From NCBI GenBank assembly GCA_017617315.1, contig JAFZWM010000042.1:1-64000 (forward strand): a stretch of DNA of 64,000 bases. Reading direction: 5' to 3'. The notes under the pieces are model-generated. The model was given only the letters and a program-made list of their open reading frames with translations, was not told the DNA's origin and ran no database searches. The stretch's first letter is position 1, and each line of letters opens with the position of its first letter. Origin of the DNA: Bacteroidaceae bacterium (GTDB taxonomy: Bacteria > Bacteroidota > Bacteroidia > Bacteroidales > Bacteroidaceae). Below are positions 36,447 to 46,126 of the stretch, in pieces. The translations under genes and the position numbers were made by a program.

Positions 36447-38972
36447 TTAACGAATTACATCTATTTCAACACTTGCCGGTTCAAGAACTCCGCTGGATGC
36501 AGTAAGCTTGATTTTTCCGGCATCGCCGTTATTCTGAACAACCACCAGACATTTTCCGTAGAAAGCACGGCGGCAGTCAATCTTGAATCTTTCGGAAGAG
36601 ATTGGAGAACCATTGTCAACTCCTACGATCTTGGCATTTCCCTGCGAAATTACAAAACGGACGAGGTCGGTTGCATTTGGGCAGAGATTCCCTTGCTGAT
36701 CGAGAATTTCGACCGTTATATATGTCAAATCACGACGGTCAGCCTTCTGAACCGTTTTGTCTGGAGTCAGACGGATAGACATCGGCTTGCCTGCCGTGGA
36801 AATCTCCTTTGTTCCGACAACCTTGCCATTTTTTCGGGCAACGACCTTAACCGAACCAGGGCGGAAATATATGCCTTTCCACACGGCATGATAGCAATGC
36901 TCGGTTTTCTTTCTCACGCCCCGGCTCTCACCATTAACAAAGAGTTCAACCTCGTCGGCATTGTTGTAGTAGCACCACATATCAATATCGTCGCCCTCGT
37001 CCCAAGTCCAATGAGGGAAGAGATGAAGAACCGGCTTGTCTGACCATTCGCTCTGATACAAATAATAAGCATCCTTCGGGAAACCGGCCAAATCAACGAC
37101 TCCGAAGAACGAGCTTCTTGCCGGCCATCCGAAAGGAGTTGGCTCGCCGATGTAGTCGAAGCCAGTCCAAAGGAACTGTCCGGAAATGAAGTCGTTGTGC
37201 TTAACAATGTCTATCGTCTCTTCGTGCGTGCTTCCCCACGGAACATGGCAGTTGTCGTATGACGAGCACGAGAAAGTTGCGTCTTCGAACGGAATATCCC
37301 AACGCTTAGGCCAGATGAACATCGAGTCGCTCGGCATTCGGTAGTAGCCACGAGTTGCAAGCGCCGAAACACTTTCGGTTATAATGAAAGGCTTTCCCGG
37401 GAAATTCTTCGGAACATCTGGAATATTCTGATTGTGATAATTGTAGCCGATAATATCGAGTCCGTCGGCCTTGAACAGATTGTTCGACGGAGACGGTTCA
37501 TTGCATCCTGCCGTTACCGGACGCGTATTGTCCAAATCCTTCACAATCTTGATAAGATGTTCGGTCAAGAGCGTGTTCATGTTCTTTTTTCCGCTCTCGA
37601 TTTCCTGCTTTTCATTATGACCGAAATTCAGCACGAGGTTTGCCATCGCAAGCGACAAAGTGTCGGCATTTGCGCTGTTCCATTGCTCAAGAACCTCGTT
37701 TCCGATGCTCCACATCACGATGCACGGATGATTTCTGTCTCTTTTGACCATATCTTTCAGGTCTGTCTCGTGCCACTTGTCGAAGAAACGCGCATAGTCG
37801 TTCTCGGTCTTGCGGCGACGCCACATATCGAAAGCCTCGTCCATTACCACGAAGCCCATCGTGTCGCACATGTTCAGCAGTTCTGGTGCCGGCGGATTGT
37901 GAGTGCATCGTATTCCGTTGCAGCCCATATCCTTCAGCATCTTGAGTTGGCGATGAAGAGCCACATTATTTATGGCTGCGCCCAAACATCCCAAATCGTG
38001 ATGAAGGCATACGCCGTTTATCTTTATGTTCTTTCCGTTAAGAAAAAAGCCTTTGTCGGCTGTGAATTTTATGTTTCTGATTCCGTAAGGAGTTTCGTAA
38101 CTATCAACAAGGAAGCCGTCGACCCTAATCTCGGTAAACAGAGTATACATATATGTATCGTCGAGATTCCACAGATGCGGATTGGCAACATCTAGCGTGT
38201 GTACGATGTCGGTATTCGAAGTGGTCGTAGGCGCAACTATAGGCTTTGAATCAGTTTCGTCGACAATGTTTCCATCACGGTCTTTCAGAATCGACTTGAC
38301 CTCGACTGTCTGCTGCTTGCCCGTTTTGTTGCACAGAGTAGTAACAACCTCAAGCTCGGCTGATTTCTCTGTCAGACTTGTTGTCTTTATGTACGTTCCG
38401 TCATTTACGACGTGAACTCCGCCAGTCTTTATCAGATACACATTTCGATATATTCCGCAGCCAGAATACCAACGGCTGTTTGGCTGGTCGCTATTGTCAA
38501 CCTTAACCAGAATGACGTTGTCTCCTTCGAAATTTATCAGATCGGTTAGTTCATACTCGAAAGGGATATATCCGTAAGGACGCCAGCCTATCTTCTTTCC
38601 GTTGAAGTAGACGGAGGTATTCATGTAAGCGCCGTCGAAATGAACATAGATGCGCTTTCCGATATCTTTCTTGTCAACCTTGAAGTGCTTGCGATACCAT
38701 CCCACTCCGCCGGGAAGAGCTCCGCCGCCCGGTCCCGAAGGATATTTCTCGCTGAAATATCCTTCGACAGCCCAGTCGTGCGGCAAATTTAAATATTTCC
38801 AACCTTCTACATCGAACGACTTTTTCATCGCTCTGTTCTCGTTAAGGTGCGGGTCAAGGCTAAATCGCCAACCAAAATCAAAATTTTCAACCTGTCTGCC
38901 ATCGCCCGAACCACTGGCATGGACCACTACAGTGCATAGCAAAATCCAAATGAAGTTAACAATTCTTTTCAT
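36447..38972 (-). CDS. GH2 family beta-galactosidase-like enzyme
   Basis: An 841-residue secreted hydrolase with an N-terminal signal at about 1-19. It has a jelly-roll sugar-binding domain (about 28-180, FDFGWRFSLD, WRPYGYIPFEYEL), an Ig-like domain (about 190-295), a TIM barrel with Glu426 (WSIGNEVLEQW, acid/base) and Glu533 (FIITESVSA, nucleophile), and two C-terminal beta domains including a DUF4982-like part (about 630-700, LHLFPHWTWDEG). It lies between GH31 and GH3, 31 and 9 nt apart. The set suggests removal of galactose from xyloglucan side chains. Beta-glucuronidase or other GH2 specificity is possible, since the family is broad. Confidence 0.87.
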   Translation of the reverse strand: MKRIVNFIWILLCTVVVHASGSGDGRQVENFDFGWRFSLDPHLNENRAMKKSFDVEGWKYLNLPHDWAVEGYFSEKYPSGPGGGALPGGVGWYRKHFKVDKKDIGKRIYVHFDGAYMNTSVYFNGKKIGWRPYGYIPFEYELTDLINFEGDNVILVKVDNSDQPNSRWYSGCGIYRNVYLIKTGGVHVVNDGTYIKTTSLTEKSAELEVVTTLCNKTGKQQTVEVKSILKDRDGNIVDETDSKPIVAPTTTSNTDIVHTLDVANPHLWNLDDTYMYTLFTEIRVDGFLVDSYETPYGIRNIKFTADKGFFLNGKNIKINGVCLHHDLGCLGAAINNVALHRQLKMLKDMGCNGIRCTHNPPAPELLNMCDTMGFVVMDEAFDMWRRRKTENDYARFFDKWHETDLKDMVKRDRNHPCIVMWSIGNEVLEQWNSANADTLSLAMANLVLNFGHNEKQEIESGKKNMNTLLTEHLIKIVKDLDNTRPVTAGCNEPSPSNNLFKADGLDIIGYNYHNQNIPDVPKNFPGKPFIITESVSALATRGYYRMPSDSMFIWPKRWDIPFEDATFSCSSYDNCHVPWGSTHEETIDIVKHNDFISGQFLWTGFDYIGEPTPFGWPARSSFFGVVDLAGFPKDAYYLYQSEWSDKPVLHLFPHWTWDEGDDIDMWCYYNNADEVELFVNGESRGVRKKTEHCYHAVWKGIYFRPGSVKVVARKNGKVVGTKEISTAGKPMSIRLTPDKTVQKADRRDLTYITVEILDQQGNLCPNATDLVRFVISQGNAKIVGVDNGSPISSERFKIDCRRAFYGKCLVVVQNNGDAGKIKLTASSGVLEPASVEIDVIR

Positions 38973-39003
38973 AATGCAATAAATTTGCTCGCAATATACA
39001 AAT

Positions 39004-41862
39004 TTATAGTCTTATAACAACTTTCTTGCCCGAATATTTAACTTCTATGCCTTTTTCGTTGAGATTGAACGGCTTAGCATTATCCTTTTCAACCAAAATT
39101 ATGTTGAATGTACGATTTTGGAGCATTCCATCGAACGAGCCTTTGCGATCGGCTATCGTAAGCGATTTTTTCTCATTGTCATAGATGAAATCGATAGTAG
39201 AATATTTGCCCTTCTCGTAATTGTAGTTCACGTTCTCGTCTTCGTAAAGTTGGAACGAACCGTCCTTGCCGGCATAGACATACAACGTGATGTTCTCTGG
39301 CTTCTTCTCGTCGCTGTACTGCAAATCCGGGCCGAAAGGAATTATTGCGCCCTCTGGAACAAACAGCGGAATCTGCTCGTAAGGAGCATCAACTATCTGT
39401 TTTCCGCCACCATTCATATATTTTCCGGTATGGAAATCGTACCAGCCTGTGCCACATGGGAAATAAACCTCTCTGCTGCGTGCCTTATACTTAAGCACAG
39501 GGCAGACCATGAACGATGGACCGAACATATACTGGTCGGCAATGTCGTAAACATTCTTGTCCTGAAAATCCATGGCCAAGCCTCGCATTATTGTGTAGTC
39601 CTTGAAATGAACCCAGCCAGCCATTGAATACAGATAAGGCATAAGATTATAGCGCAACTTTGTATATTCCTTTATCACGTTGTAGCATGGAGTTCCCTCT
39701 GGCGACAAGTTCCAGATTTCGCGGAATGGGAACTGGCCGTGAGTACGATACATCGGAACGAACGCTCCGAACTGATGCCAACGTGCATTAAGCTCGCGCC
39801 ACTCGTTAAGGTCGTTGTTCTCAAGACCTGTCTTCTCGAAGAATCGCTGAGCCTCCTCATAACGCTTCTCAACACAGAATCCGCCGATATCCATTGACCA
39901 GAACGGCACGCCACACATGCTGAAATTCACTCCGGCAGTAATCTGCGCAGCCATATCTTCCCAACGCGTACCGATGTCGCCGCTCCATGTTGCGGTTGAA
40001 TATCTCTGCTCGCCTGCAAAGCCCGAGCGAGTAAGCAAGAACACGCGCTGATTAGGCTTAACGCTACGCTGTCCGTCGTAAATAGCCATTGCATTTGGCA
40101 GAGAGTAAGCATTGAAATACTGGTCGGATGGGCCGAGAGCCGTAGGACCGCACAGAGCCTTTCGGTAAGGCATCGGCGTACAGTCGCGGATATTTGGTTC
40201 TGACGCATCCATCCACCAAGCATCAACGCCATACTTGAACAGATGCTCGTTCATCTGATTCCAGAAAAGTTTACGCGCGCCAGCCGAATAAGCGTCATAG
40301 AATGAGCCTACGTAGCCTGGGCCAACCCAGTCTTTAATATTATCCTTGACAGCCTGCATGTACATCCATCCGTTCTTCTCAAATTCCTTGAAATGCTCGG
40401 TATTGACGTAGTATTTTGGCCAATGCGAAATCATGTAGTGAGCATGCATCCCGTGAATAGAGTCAATCATCTTCTGAGGTTCAGGGAAACGCTTAGGGTC
40501 GAACTCGAACGAGCCCCACTGATCTTCCTTCCAATAAAGCCAGTCCTGAACGATGTTGTCGATTGGCAGATTGTTGTCGCGGAAATGCTTAAGAGTGCTT
40601 ACAATCTCGTCTTGAGTGTTGTATTTCTCTCGGCTCTGCCAGAATCCGAGAACCCACTTAGGCATAACCTGCGCCTTTCCAGTAAGAGTTCGGTAACCGC
40701 TGATAACCTCGTCCATATTCTTTCCGGCAATGAAATAATAGTCGAGCGACGGAGTCATCTCGCTCCAGAAAGACAGTTTCTTCTGCTCTTCTTCCGATTC
40801 AGGGGCAATGGCACGAAGGCTGCAATAAGAATCGCCGCCATCAGGATACCAGTCGATTAGCAGATGATGCTTCTGCCCTTTCTTCAAATCAACGTTGAAT
40901 TTATACGAATTCGGATTCCACGCCGTGCGCCAGCGTTCAGAAACCACTTCCTCGCCATCGATAAAGACCTTCATATATCCGGCGTAATAAAGAAGGAAAC
41001 GGTAGAGGGCATCTCTATCTGGCTGAATGTAGCCTTCGTACTGAACGTGTGAGCCGTTGAGAGGGAAAGCCTCCGGAAAATTCTTGCGAGTATAAATATG
41101 GTCAAAATATAGCGAATCTTCGGTTCTGACAACCTTCTTTGCGCCAGTTATGGCAAGCGGAATGTAAGTTCCAGTCAAGCCGCCAGCCTTTCCGTCCTTG
41201 TCATAAAGTTTGAATGCTTTCTGAAGCTGAAGATAGTCGTTCGGATTTCCCCATCGGCAAAGCGAATAGCAGTCCCAAAGGATTCCGTAGTTGTGGGTAC
41301 TCATTATGAAAGGTATCGAAACCTTTGTGTTGTACTGGTAGAGTTCCTCGCTCTTCCCCTTGTAGTTCATATCGTTGGCCTGATGCTGGCCCAAGCCGTA
41401 AAAAGCCTCGTCGTCCGAGCTTTCGAACACGGTTCGGTAGCTGTATCCCTTTGTTTCGCCAACGTTATACGGAGTGAATGTCTTTCCTTTTTCAGAATCC
41501 TCCTTCAGGATAACCTTGCCTGTGAGGTCGGTGAACTTGACCTCGCCTGTCTTCTTGCAAACAACCGCCTTGATTGACTGGGTTGTGAGCGTTACCTCCT
41601 TGTCGTTTTCGGCTACGGTGTATTTTGCTTTTGCCTTCTGAGGCACGATTATCAGGCTTGATGTTTTAGGGAACACGGCATCGGGAGTTGCTTCAACACG
41701 GATAATCTTGTCGCCAACCACCTGAAGTTTCACAGCCTTTGGCTTGCTGGAATCGCTCTGTTCCAGCCTTACAATTATTCCGTTTCCTACCTTGTCGTAA
41801 GCTAACAAACTTTGACTTAGTGCAAGCAATCCCGCACATAGTATCATTTTAGCGTTCTTCAT
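39004..41862 (-). CDS. GH31 family alpha-xylosidase-like enzyme with PA14 insertion
   Basis: A 952-residue secreted hydrolase with signal peptide about 1-21. It has an N-terminal GH31 beta domain (FYGLGQH near 155), a PA14-like insertion at about 265-355 (YEGYIQPDRDALYRFLLYYA, KVFIDGEEVV, HHLLIDWYPDGG), and a catalytic barrel with nucleophile Asp552 (WWMDASEPN) and acid/base Asp629 (SGDIGTRWEDM). PA14 insertion at this place is known from bacterial alpha-xylosidases that act on xyloglucan oligosaccharides, where it extends the active site. GH31 alpha-glucosidases usually lack it. It heads the GH31-GH2-GH3 unit, directly downstream of the hybrid regulator gene, with a -7 box and a direct repeat in the 116-nt gap. 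Confidence 0.88.
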   Translation of the reverse strand: MKNAKMILCAGLLALSQSLLAYDKVGNGIIVRLEQSDSSKPKAVKLQVVGDKIIRVEATPDAVFPKTSSLIIVPQKAKAKYTVAENDKEVTLTTQSIKAVVCKKTGEVKFTDLTGKVILKEDSEKGKTFTPYNVGETKGYSYRTVFESSDDEAFYGLGQHQANDMNYKGKSEELYQYNTKVSIPFIMSTHNYGILWDCYSLCRWGNPNDYLQLQKAFKLYDKDGKAGGLTGTYIPLAITGAKKVVRTEDSLYFDHIYTRKNFPEAFPLNGSHVQYEGYIQPDRDALYRFLLYYAGYMKVFIDGEEVVSERWRTAWNPNSYKFNVDLKKGQKHHLLIDWYPDGGDSYCSLRAIAPESEEEQKKLSFWSEMTPSLDYYFIAGKNMDEVISGYRTLTGKAQVMPKWVLGFWQSREKYNTQDEIVSTLKHFRDNNLPIDNIVQDWLYWKEDQWGSFEFDPKRFPEPQKMIDSIHGMHAHYMISHWPKYYVNTEHFKEFEKNGWMYMQAVKDNIKDWVGPGYVGSFYDAYSAGARKLFWNQMNEHLFKYGVDAWWMDASEPNIRDCTPMPYRKALCGPTALGPSDQYFNAYSLPNAMAIYDGQRSVKPNQRVFLLTRSGFAGEQRYSTATWSGDIGTRWEDMAAQITAGVNFSMCGVPFWSMDIGGFCVEKRYEEAQRFFEKTGLENNDLNEWRELNARWHQFGAFVPMYRTHGQFPFREIWNLSPEGTPCYNVIKEYTKLRYNLMPYLYSMAGWVHFKDYTIMRGLAMDFQDKNVYDIADQYMFGPSFMVCPVLKYKARSREVYFPCGTGWYDFHTGKYMNGGGKQIVDAPYEQIPLFVPEGAIIPFGPDLQYSDEKKPENITLYVYAGKDGSFQLYEDENVNYNYEKGKYSTIDFIYDNEKKSLTIADRKGSFDGMLQNRTFNIILVEKDNAKPFNLNEKGIEVKYSGKKVVIRL

Positions 41863-41889
41863 TGATTTTTTTATTAAAAGTTATTTTTG

Positions 41890-41897
41890 CAAAAATA
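41890..41897 (-). promoter_or_regulatory. -7 box of the GH31-GH2-GH3 operon
   Basis: TATTTTTG (followed by C) on the minus strand, 28 nt before the GH31 ATG. No TTTG is found 19-21 nt upstream, which fits a promoter needing an activator. Confidence 0.55.
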
Positions 41898-41950
41898 AGC
41901 AGAACTTTCCAATAAAAATTGTACAAATAAGACGCAAAAATGATACAATT

Positions 41951-41980
41951 TTGTTAAATCTTATGTTTTTTTGTTAAATC
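41951..41980 (-). promoter_or_regulatory. Direct repeat, candidate operator of the hybrid regulator
   Basis: TTGTTAAATC is repeated exactly at 41951-41960 and 41971-41980 (20-bp period, two helical turns). It stands about 55-90 nt upstream of the GH31 -7 box and overlaps the end of the regulator gene. Paired direct repeats upstream of a weak -33 region are typical of AraC-family binding sites. No binding data; inferred from position. Confidence 0.4.
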
Positions 41981-44900
41981 ATTTTGTGCAATGATTCTTT
42001 TGATACTCCGAAGGTAACATTCCATACATATCCTTGAAATATTTGCTGAAATATCTCGGACTGTTGAAGCCAACCATATAAGCCACCTCCGACACGTTAA
42101 GCTGGCTGTCGCGAAGCAGATGCTTTCCGCGCTCAACGCGGAGAGCACGGATAAGCTCAAGCGGAGTCATACCCGTAACACCAAGAATCTTCTTGTACAG
42201 ATGAACTCGCGATATGCCCAAACTCTCGCTTAGTTCCTCAACAGTGAGATCAACCTTGCTGATGTTTTCGTTGATGTAGAATGTTGCGCGCTCAACAAGT
42301 TTCTCGTCTCTGGCAGAATATTGCCTTACAGTCTCGGTTTCTGCCGATTCTGCTTCGACCTCAAGCTCTGACTTCTGAACTTCTTCGTGAGGAACAGATT
42401 TCTCTACGATTCTCTCGACCTTGAGCATGAGCATATCGAGGTTGAACGGCTTGGTTATGTAATCGTCGGCACCGCTGCGAAGTCCTTCGACTTTGTGCTC
42501 CTCGGCAAGGCGCGCGGTTAGCATGAAGAATGGAATATCCTTGAACCTCTCATCTTCCTTAACGCGCTTGCAAAGTCCGTTTCCGTCGAGAAGCGGCATC
42601 ATCACGTCGGAAAGAATGATGTCGGGCGTGCACATCTGCAAGAATTTCCATGCCTGTTCGCCGTTGCGCGCACAGACAACCTGATATTTCGAAGAGAAAC
42701 ATTCCTCCATAAAGTCGAGAAAATCCTTACTATCGTCGACAATCATAACCAGCGGAGCATTTTTCTGCCCTGTTATGACCATATCATCCTTCTCGACAAT
42801 GAGTTTTGAGCATTCTTTTGCAACGGGCTGTCTTGTTTCCGAAACCGAAGATTTCTTTTCCAGCACCACAGGAATATCGACGATAAAGACCGAACCTCCG
42901 CCGACATTATCAACCACCTTTACCGTGCCTTCGTGCAAAGAAACAAACTCCTTTACGAGGCTGAGTCCGATACCGCTTCCGCCGCAAACATCGGTAACGC
43001 CTTCGGTATCGGCCTGATAAAAACGTTCAAAGATGCGAACTTTGTCCTCATCCTTAATTCCAACGCCCGTGTCGGCAACTCTGATTTCGAAAATCTGCTG
43101 AGAATTTTCGCGTTCCAAAACCTGAAGAGACACATCTATTCGTCCGCCTTCGGGCGTGAACTTGCACGAATTCGACAGCAAATTCATAACGATTTTACCC
43201 ATCTTGTCCTCGTCGAACATCATGTAAAACGACGGCTGAGACGAGTAGAACGTGATGCAGAACTTGCGGTCGAGTAACTCGTTGAATGAGTTTGTAATAT
43301 TCTGAATGAAGCTCACAATATCGCCGTTAATTCTGTTAAGTTTGAACGACGACATATCGCTTTTTCTGAAATCGAGAAGTTGGTTTACGAGCGTAAGAAG
43401 CTTAACGGCATTGTTGTGAACCATCGACAAGGTCTTCTTTTTCGATTCGTCGGTCTCGATGTTCAGAAGATTCGCAATCGGCGTTATGATTAGCGTCAGA
43501 GGCGTGCGAAGTTCGTGGCTCACGTTGGTGAAGAAGCGCAGTTTCATCTCGTCAACCTCATGGTCTTTCTCCGCCTCGCGCTTAATCTGCTCGATTCGCA
43601 GTTTCTCCTTCTGCCGGCGGATTGTGCGGTTGTGAAGATAGGCGTATAAACAGCCAATCAGAACGGCATAGACGAGATAAGCCCACGGAGTTCGCCAGAA
43701 CGGCGGATGAACGACGATGGTGAGCACGCTTTCGGCATCGCTCTCGTAATCGCCGTTTATACATTTTACGCGCAACTTGTACGTTCCCGACTCTAGTCCG
43801 GTGAAAGTCAGGACATGCTGGTTGGCATCGGTAAAAAGCCAGCTATCGTTGAATCCCTCGAGCTGATATTTGTATCTTATCTTCTCGGTAAAACGATAAT
43901 CGTCCAAGCCAAGAGCAACGGAAAGCACGTTCTGATCGTAATTCAGTTCGATAACGCCGTTATTCGCCACGGCACTTTCCATCACTACCCTGCCGTCATA
44001 TTTCTCGCCCACCGCAACATTCTTGTTAAAGAGCTGAATCTGCGAGAAGAGAACCTTCGGAAGCCTCTTGTGCTTTATCACATTCTGCGGATTGAACTCG
44101 TTTATTCCGGCGGTACAGCCAATCTGAATATCGCCCGAGCGAGTAAGCAGGATTGAACGGAGATTGTAATCCAACCCCACTAATCCGTCTGATTCGTAAT
44201 AATTGTAAACTTTGAATTTCTTCTTCGAATCGGAATCTACAACAATATTCGAGAGTCCTTTCGAAGTGGTTATCCATATGTTATGTTGTCTGTCTTCGGC
44301 AATTCCGCATATTACAGAACTGGAAAGCCCTGTGCTTTCGTCGAGAATGTCTAGTTCATCGGTCCGTGCATTGAATATGTTCAGACCGTTGTCCGTTGCA
44401 ATCCAGTAAAGTCCACGGCTGTCGACAAAAACCTGATTTACGTTTCCTTTCGTGAACTGTTTGTCGTGATGAATGGTTCCGACATAGTTATTCACATGAA
44501 AATCTCTTCCGCTTATGACCGAAATTCCCTTCGAACCGCCCAGAACGACATTGCCGCTGCCATCAACCACAACCGACGAAAGATAATCGGAAAGGATTCC
44601 GCAATTGGCTGAATTGAACGTGGTAAAAATGCCTCTCGCCACATCGAACTTCTGCAAGCCACCGCCCAGAGTCGCAATCCAGATGTTGCCCCGTCCGTCC
44701 TCGGCAAGCGACCACACGTTGTCGTTGGCAAGCGAATTTGGATTCGAAGAATCGTTCTTAAATACAGAGATTCCGTCTTTTCCAAAGCGATACAATCCGC
44801 CCCAATACGAGCCGAACCACACATCGCCATTGCTTGCCACGAGCGAACTGACGAAAATATCGCTCTGAAGTTGTTTGCAGTTCTGCTTGTTGTAGATTTT

Positions 44901-46067
44901 CTCCACGCCGTTTTTCTTGTCGCAGAAGATGATTCCGTTTCCGTTAGTTCCGTACCAATAGTTTCCGGCTTTGTCCTGAACCATCGTGTTCACATCCTCG
45001 ATGCCCACAAATCCGAAGTTGCAGAGATTCTTGCTTGTGTACGAAATGCCGTTTTTGTAAGTTCCAACCCACAAGAATGAGTTCTGCTTGTCGAAAAAAA
45101 GCGAAGAAACCGGGTTGGTTGCCGAAACGTTCTTCGTCTCGTCGTACAATGGAACGAGTTCGGTTTCACGATGTTTGAAATCTATTTTGAAAAGATTCGA
45201 ATGGTCGGTGCCGAGCCAAACGTTGCCCGAAGCATCCTCGACAATGCTGCAAACCTCGCTATCGCCAAAGCGTTTATCAAACTTCAGTCCCCGCGCCTGA
45301 CAGAAATCTGCAACAGACGAGAACCAACGGCGATTCGGCTTTGAATAAATAAAGACCTGCAAAGCCGAGAAAACCCACACATTTTCTCCGCTATCCTCGA
45401 AAATATTAAACTGATTTCGAGGCTGCGCTCCCAAATCGAGCAAGCGGTTGTGATGCCACAGCACCGTTCCCGTCTTGCCGTTGAGCGACGCCAATGTTGC
45501 ATCGTTATAAACCACAACGACTCCGTTTTTCGACTCGCAAATGGCAGAAATCTGTCCCATCGGAATTGCCGTTTTTCCGCCGTACATCGAGAACGTAACT
45601 TTCTTGCCTGTCTTAACATCGCAATAATAAATTCCGTGTCCCATCACATAGCACCACAGATTTTTATTCTTGTCTACATGAATTTTGAAGGCATATCCTT
45701 TGATGTCGAACGAATCGAGCAAGTCGCTAAACTGAGAAAAGCGTTCGGTCTTAGGGTCGAAAAGGCAGTAGAGATTGGCATCTGAAATCAGAAGACGACC
45801 GTCGGCCAGTTCCTGAACAGAAATCAGTTTGTTGTCGAGCATCATTCCTTCGGCAATGCCAATGGTGCGGAACGAATATCCGTCGTATCGGCACAGACCT
45901 CCACCTGTGGCAAACCACATGTAGCCAACGTGGTCGCGGCAGATTCCGTTAATCATGTTGTTAACGAGTCCGCTTCTTCCGTCAAGATGTCTGAAATTAT
46001 AGTTATTAGCCTTAAACCGACAACAAAAGCAAGTTATAAATAGGAATAAAAAAAGTATTTTCTTCAT
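41979..46067 (-). CDS. Hybrid two-component system regulator (HTCS)
   Basis: A 1362-residue single-chain sensor and regulator. It has a signal/anchor at about 1-18, periplasmic Reg_prop beta-propeller repeats (about 25-665, many GNIW/GNVWLGT-type blades), a Y_Y_Y domain (about 690-788), and a membrane helix (about 795-813). The kinase follows with phospho-acceptor His851 (NVSHELRTP) and ATPase motifs NLLSNSCKFTPEGG and GSGIGLSLV. The receiver has Asp1154 (ILSDVMMP) and the AraC-type DNA-binding domain is at about 1265-1358. HTCS proteins bind a breakdown oligosaccharide in the periplasm and activate the adjacent glycan locus. Placement 116 nt upstream of GH31 makes that operon the likely target; the pectin locus is a second possibility, as it has no regulator here. 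Confidence 0.95.
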   Translation of the reverse strand: MKKILFLFLFITCFCCRFKANNYNFRHLDGRSGLVNNMINGICRDHVGYMWFATGGGLCRYDGYSFRTIGIAEGMMLDNKLISVQELADGRLLISDANLYCLFDPKTERFSQFSDLLDSFDIKGYAFKIHVDKNKNLWCYVMGHGIYYCDVKTGKKVTFSMYGGKTAIPMGQISAICESKNGVVVVYNDATLASLNGKTGTVLWHHNRLLDLGAQPRNQFNIFEDSGENVWVFSALQVFIYSKPNRRWFSSVADFCQARGLKFDKRFGDSEVCSIVEDASGNVWLGTDHSNLFKIDFKHRETELVPLYDETKNVSATNPVSSLFFDKQNSFLWVGTYKNGISYTSKNLCNFGFVGIEDVNTMVQDKAGNYWYGTNGNGIIFCDKKNGVEKIYNKQNCKQLQSDIFVSSLVASNGDVWFGSYWGGLYRFGKDGISVFKNDSSNPNSLANDNVWSLAEDGRGNIWIATLGGGLQKFDVARGIFTTFNSANCGILSDYLSSVVVDGSGNVVLGGSKGISVISGRDFHVNNYVGTIHHDKQFTKGNVNQVFVDSRGLYWIATDNGLNIFNARTDELDILDESTGLSSSVICGIAEDRQHNIWITTSKGLSNIVVDSDSKKKFKVYNYYESDGLVGLDYNLRSILLTRSGDIQIGCTAGINEFNPQNVIKHKRLPKVLFSQIQLFNKNVAVGEKYDGRVVMESAVANNGVIELNYDQNVLSVALGLDDYRFTEKIRYKYQLEGFNDSWLFTDANQHVLTFTGLESGTYKLRVKCINGDYESDAESVLTIVVHPPFWRTPWAYLVYAVLIGCLYAYLHNRTIRRQKEKLRIEQIKREAEKDHEVDEMKLRFFTNVSHELRTPLTLIITPIANLLNIETDESKKKTLSMVHNNAVKLLTLVNQLLDFRKSDMSSFKLNRINGDIVSFIQNITNSFNELLDRKFCITFYSSQPSFYMMFDEDKMGKIVMNLLSNSCKFTPEGGRIDVSLQVLERENSQQIFEIRVADTGVGIKDEDKVRIFERFYQADTEGVTDVCGGSGIGLSLVKEFVSLHEGTVKVVDNVGGGSVFIVDIPVVLEKKSSVSETRQPVAKECSKLIVEKDDMVITGQKNAPLVMIVDDSKDFLDFMEECFSSKYQVVCARNGEQAWKFLQMCTPDIILSDVMMPLLDGNGLCKRVKEDERFKDIPFFMLTARLAEEHKVEGLRSGADDYITKPFNLDMLMLKVERIVEKSVPHEEVQKSELEVEAESAETETVRQYSARDEKLVERATFYINENISKVDLTVEELSESLGISRVHLYKKILGVTGMTPLELIRALRVERGKHLLRDSQLNVSEVAYMVGFNSPRYFSKYFKDMYGMLPSEYQKNHCTK

Positions 46068-46081
46068 AAAATCGATTTGAC

Positions 46082-46108
46082 TTTACAAAGAAAATACTTT
46101 TTTGTAAA
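46082..46108. other. AT-rich inverted repeat between HTCS and barrel genes
   Basis: TTTACAAA (46082-46089) pairs with TTTGTAAA (46101-46108) around an 11-nt spacer. It lies 18 nt after the stop of the 46127-50437 gene and 15 nt before the HTCS ATG. It could be a weak terminator of the barrel operon or an operator in the HTCS leader; the sequence does not decide. Confidence 0.35.
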
Positions 46109-46126
46109 ATATGAATGCTAAATCAA

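Noticed and set aside
35637-37043. 468-codon open frame on the plus strand
   Set aside because: It is antisense to the well-supported GH3 and GH2 genes and crosses their junction. Its translation has no recognisable family, signal or low-noise composition; long antisense frames are expected opposite codon-biased genes.
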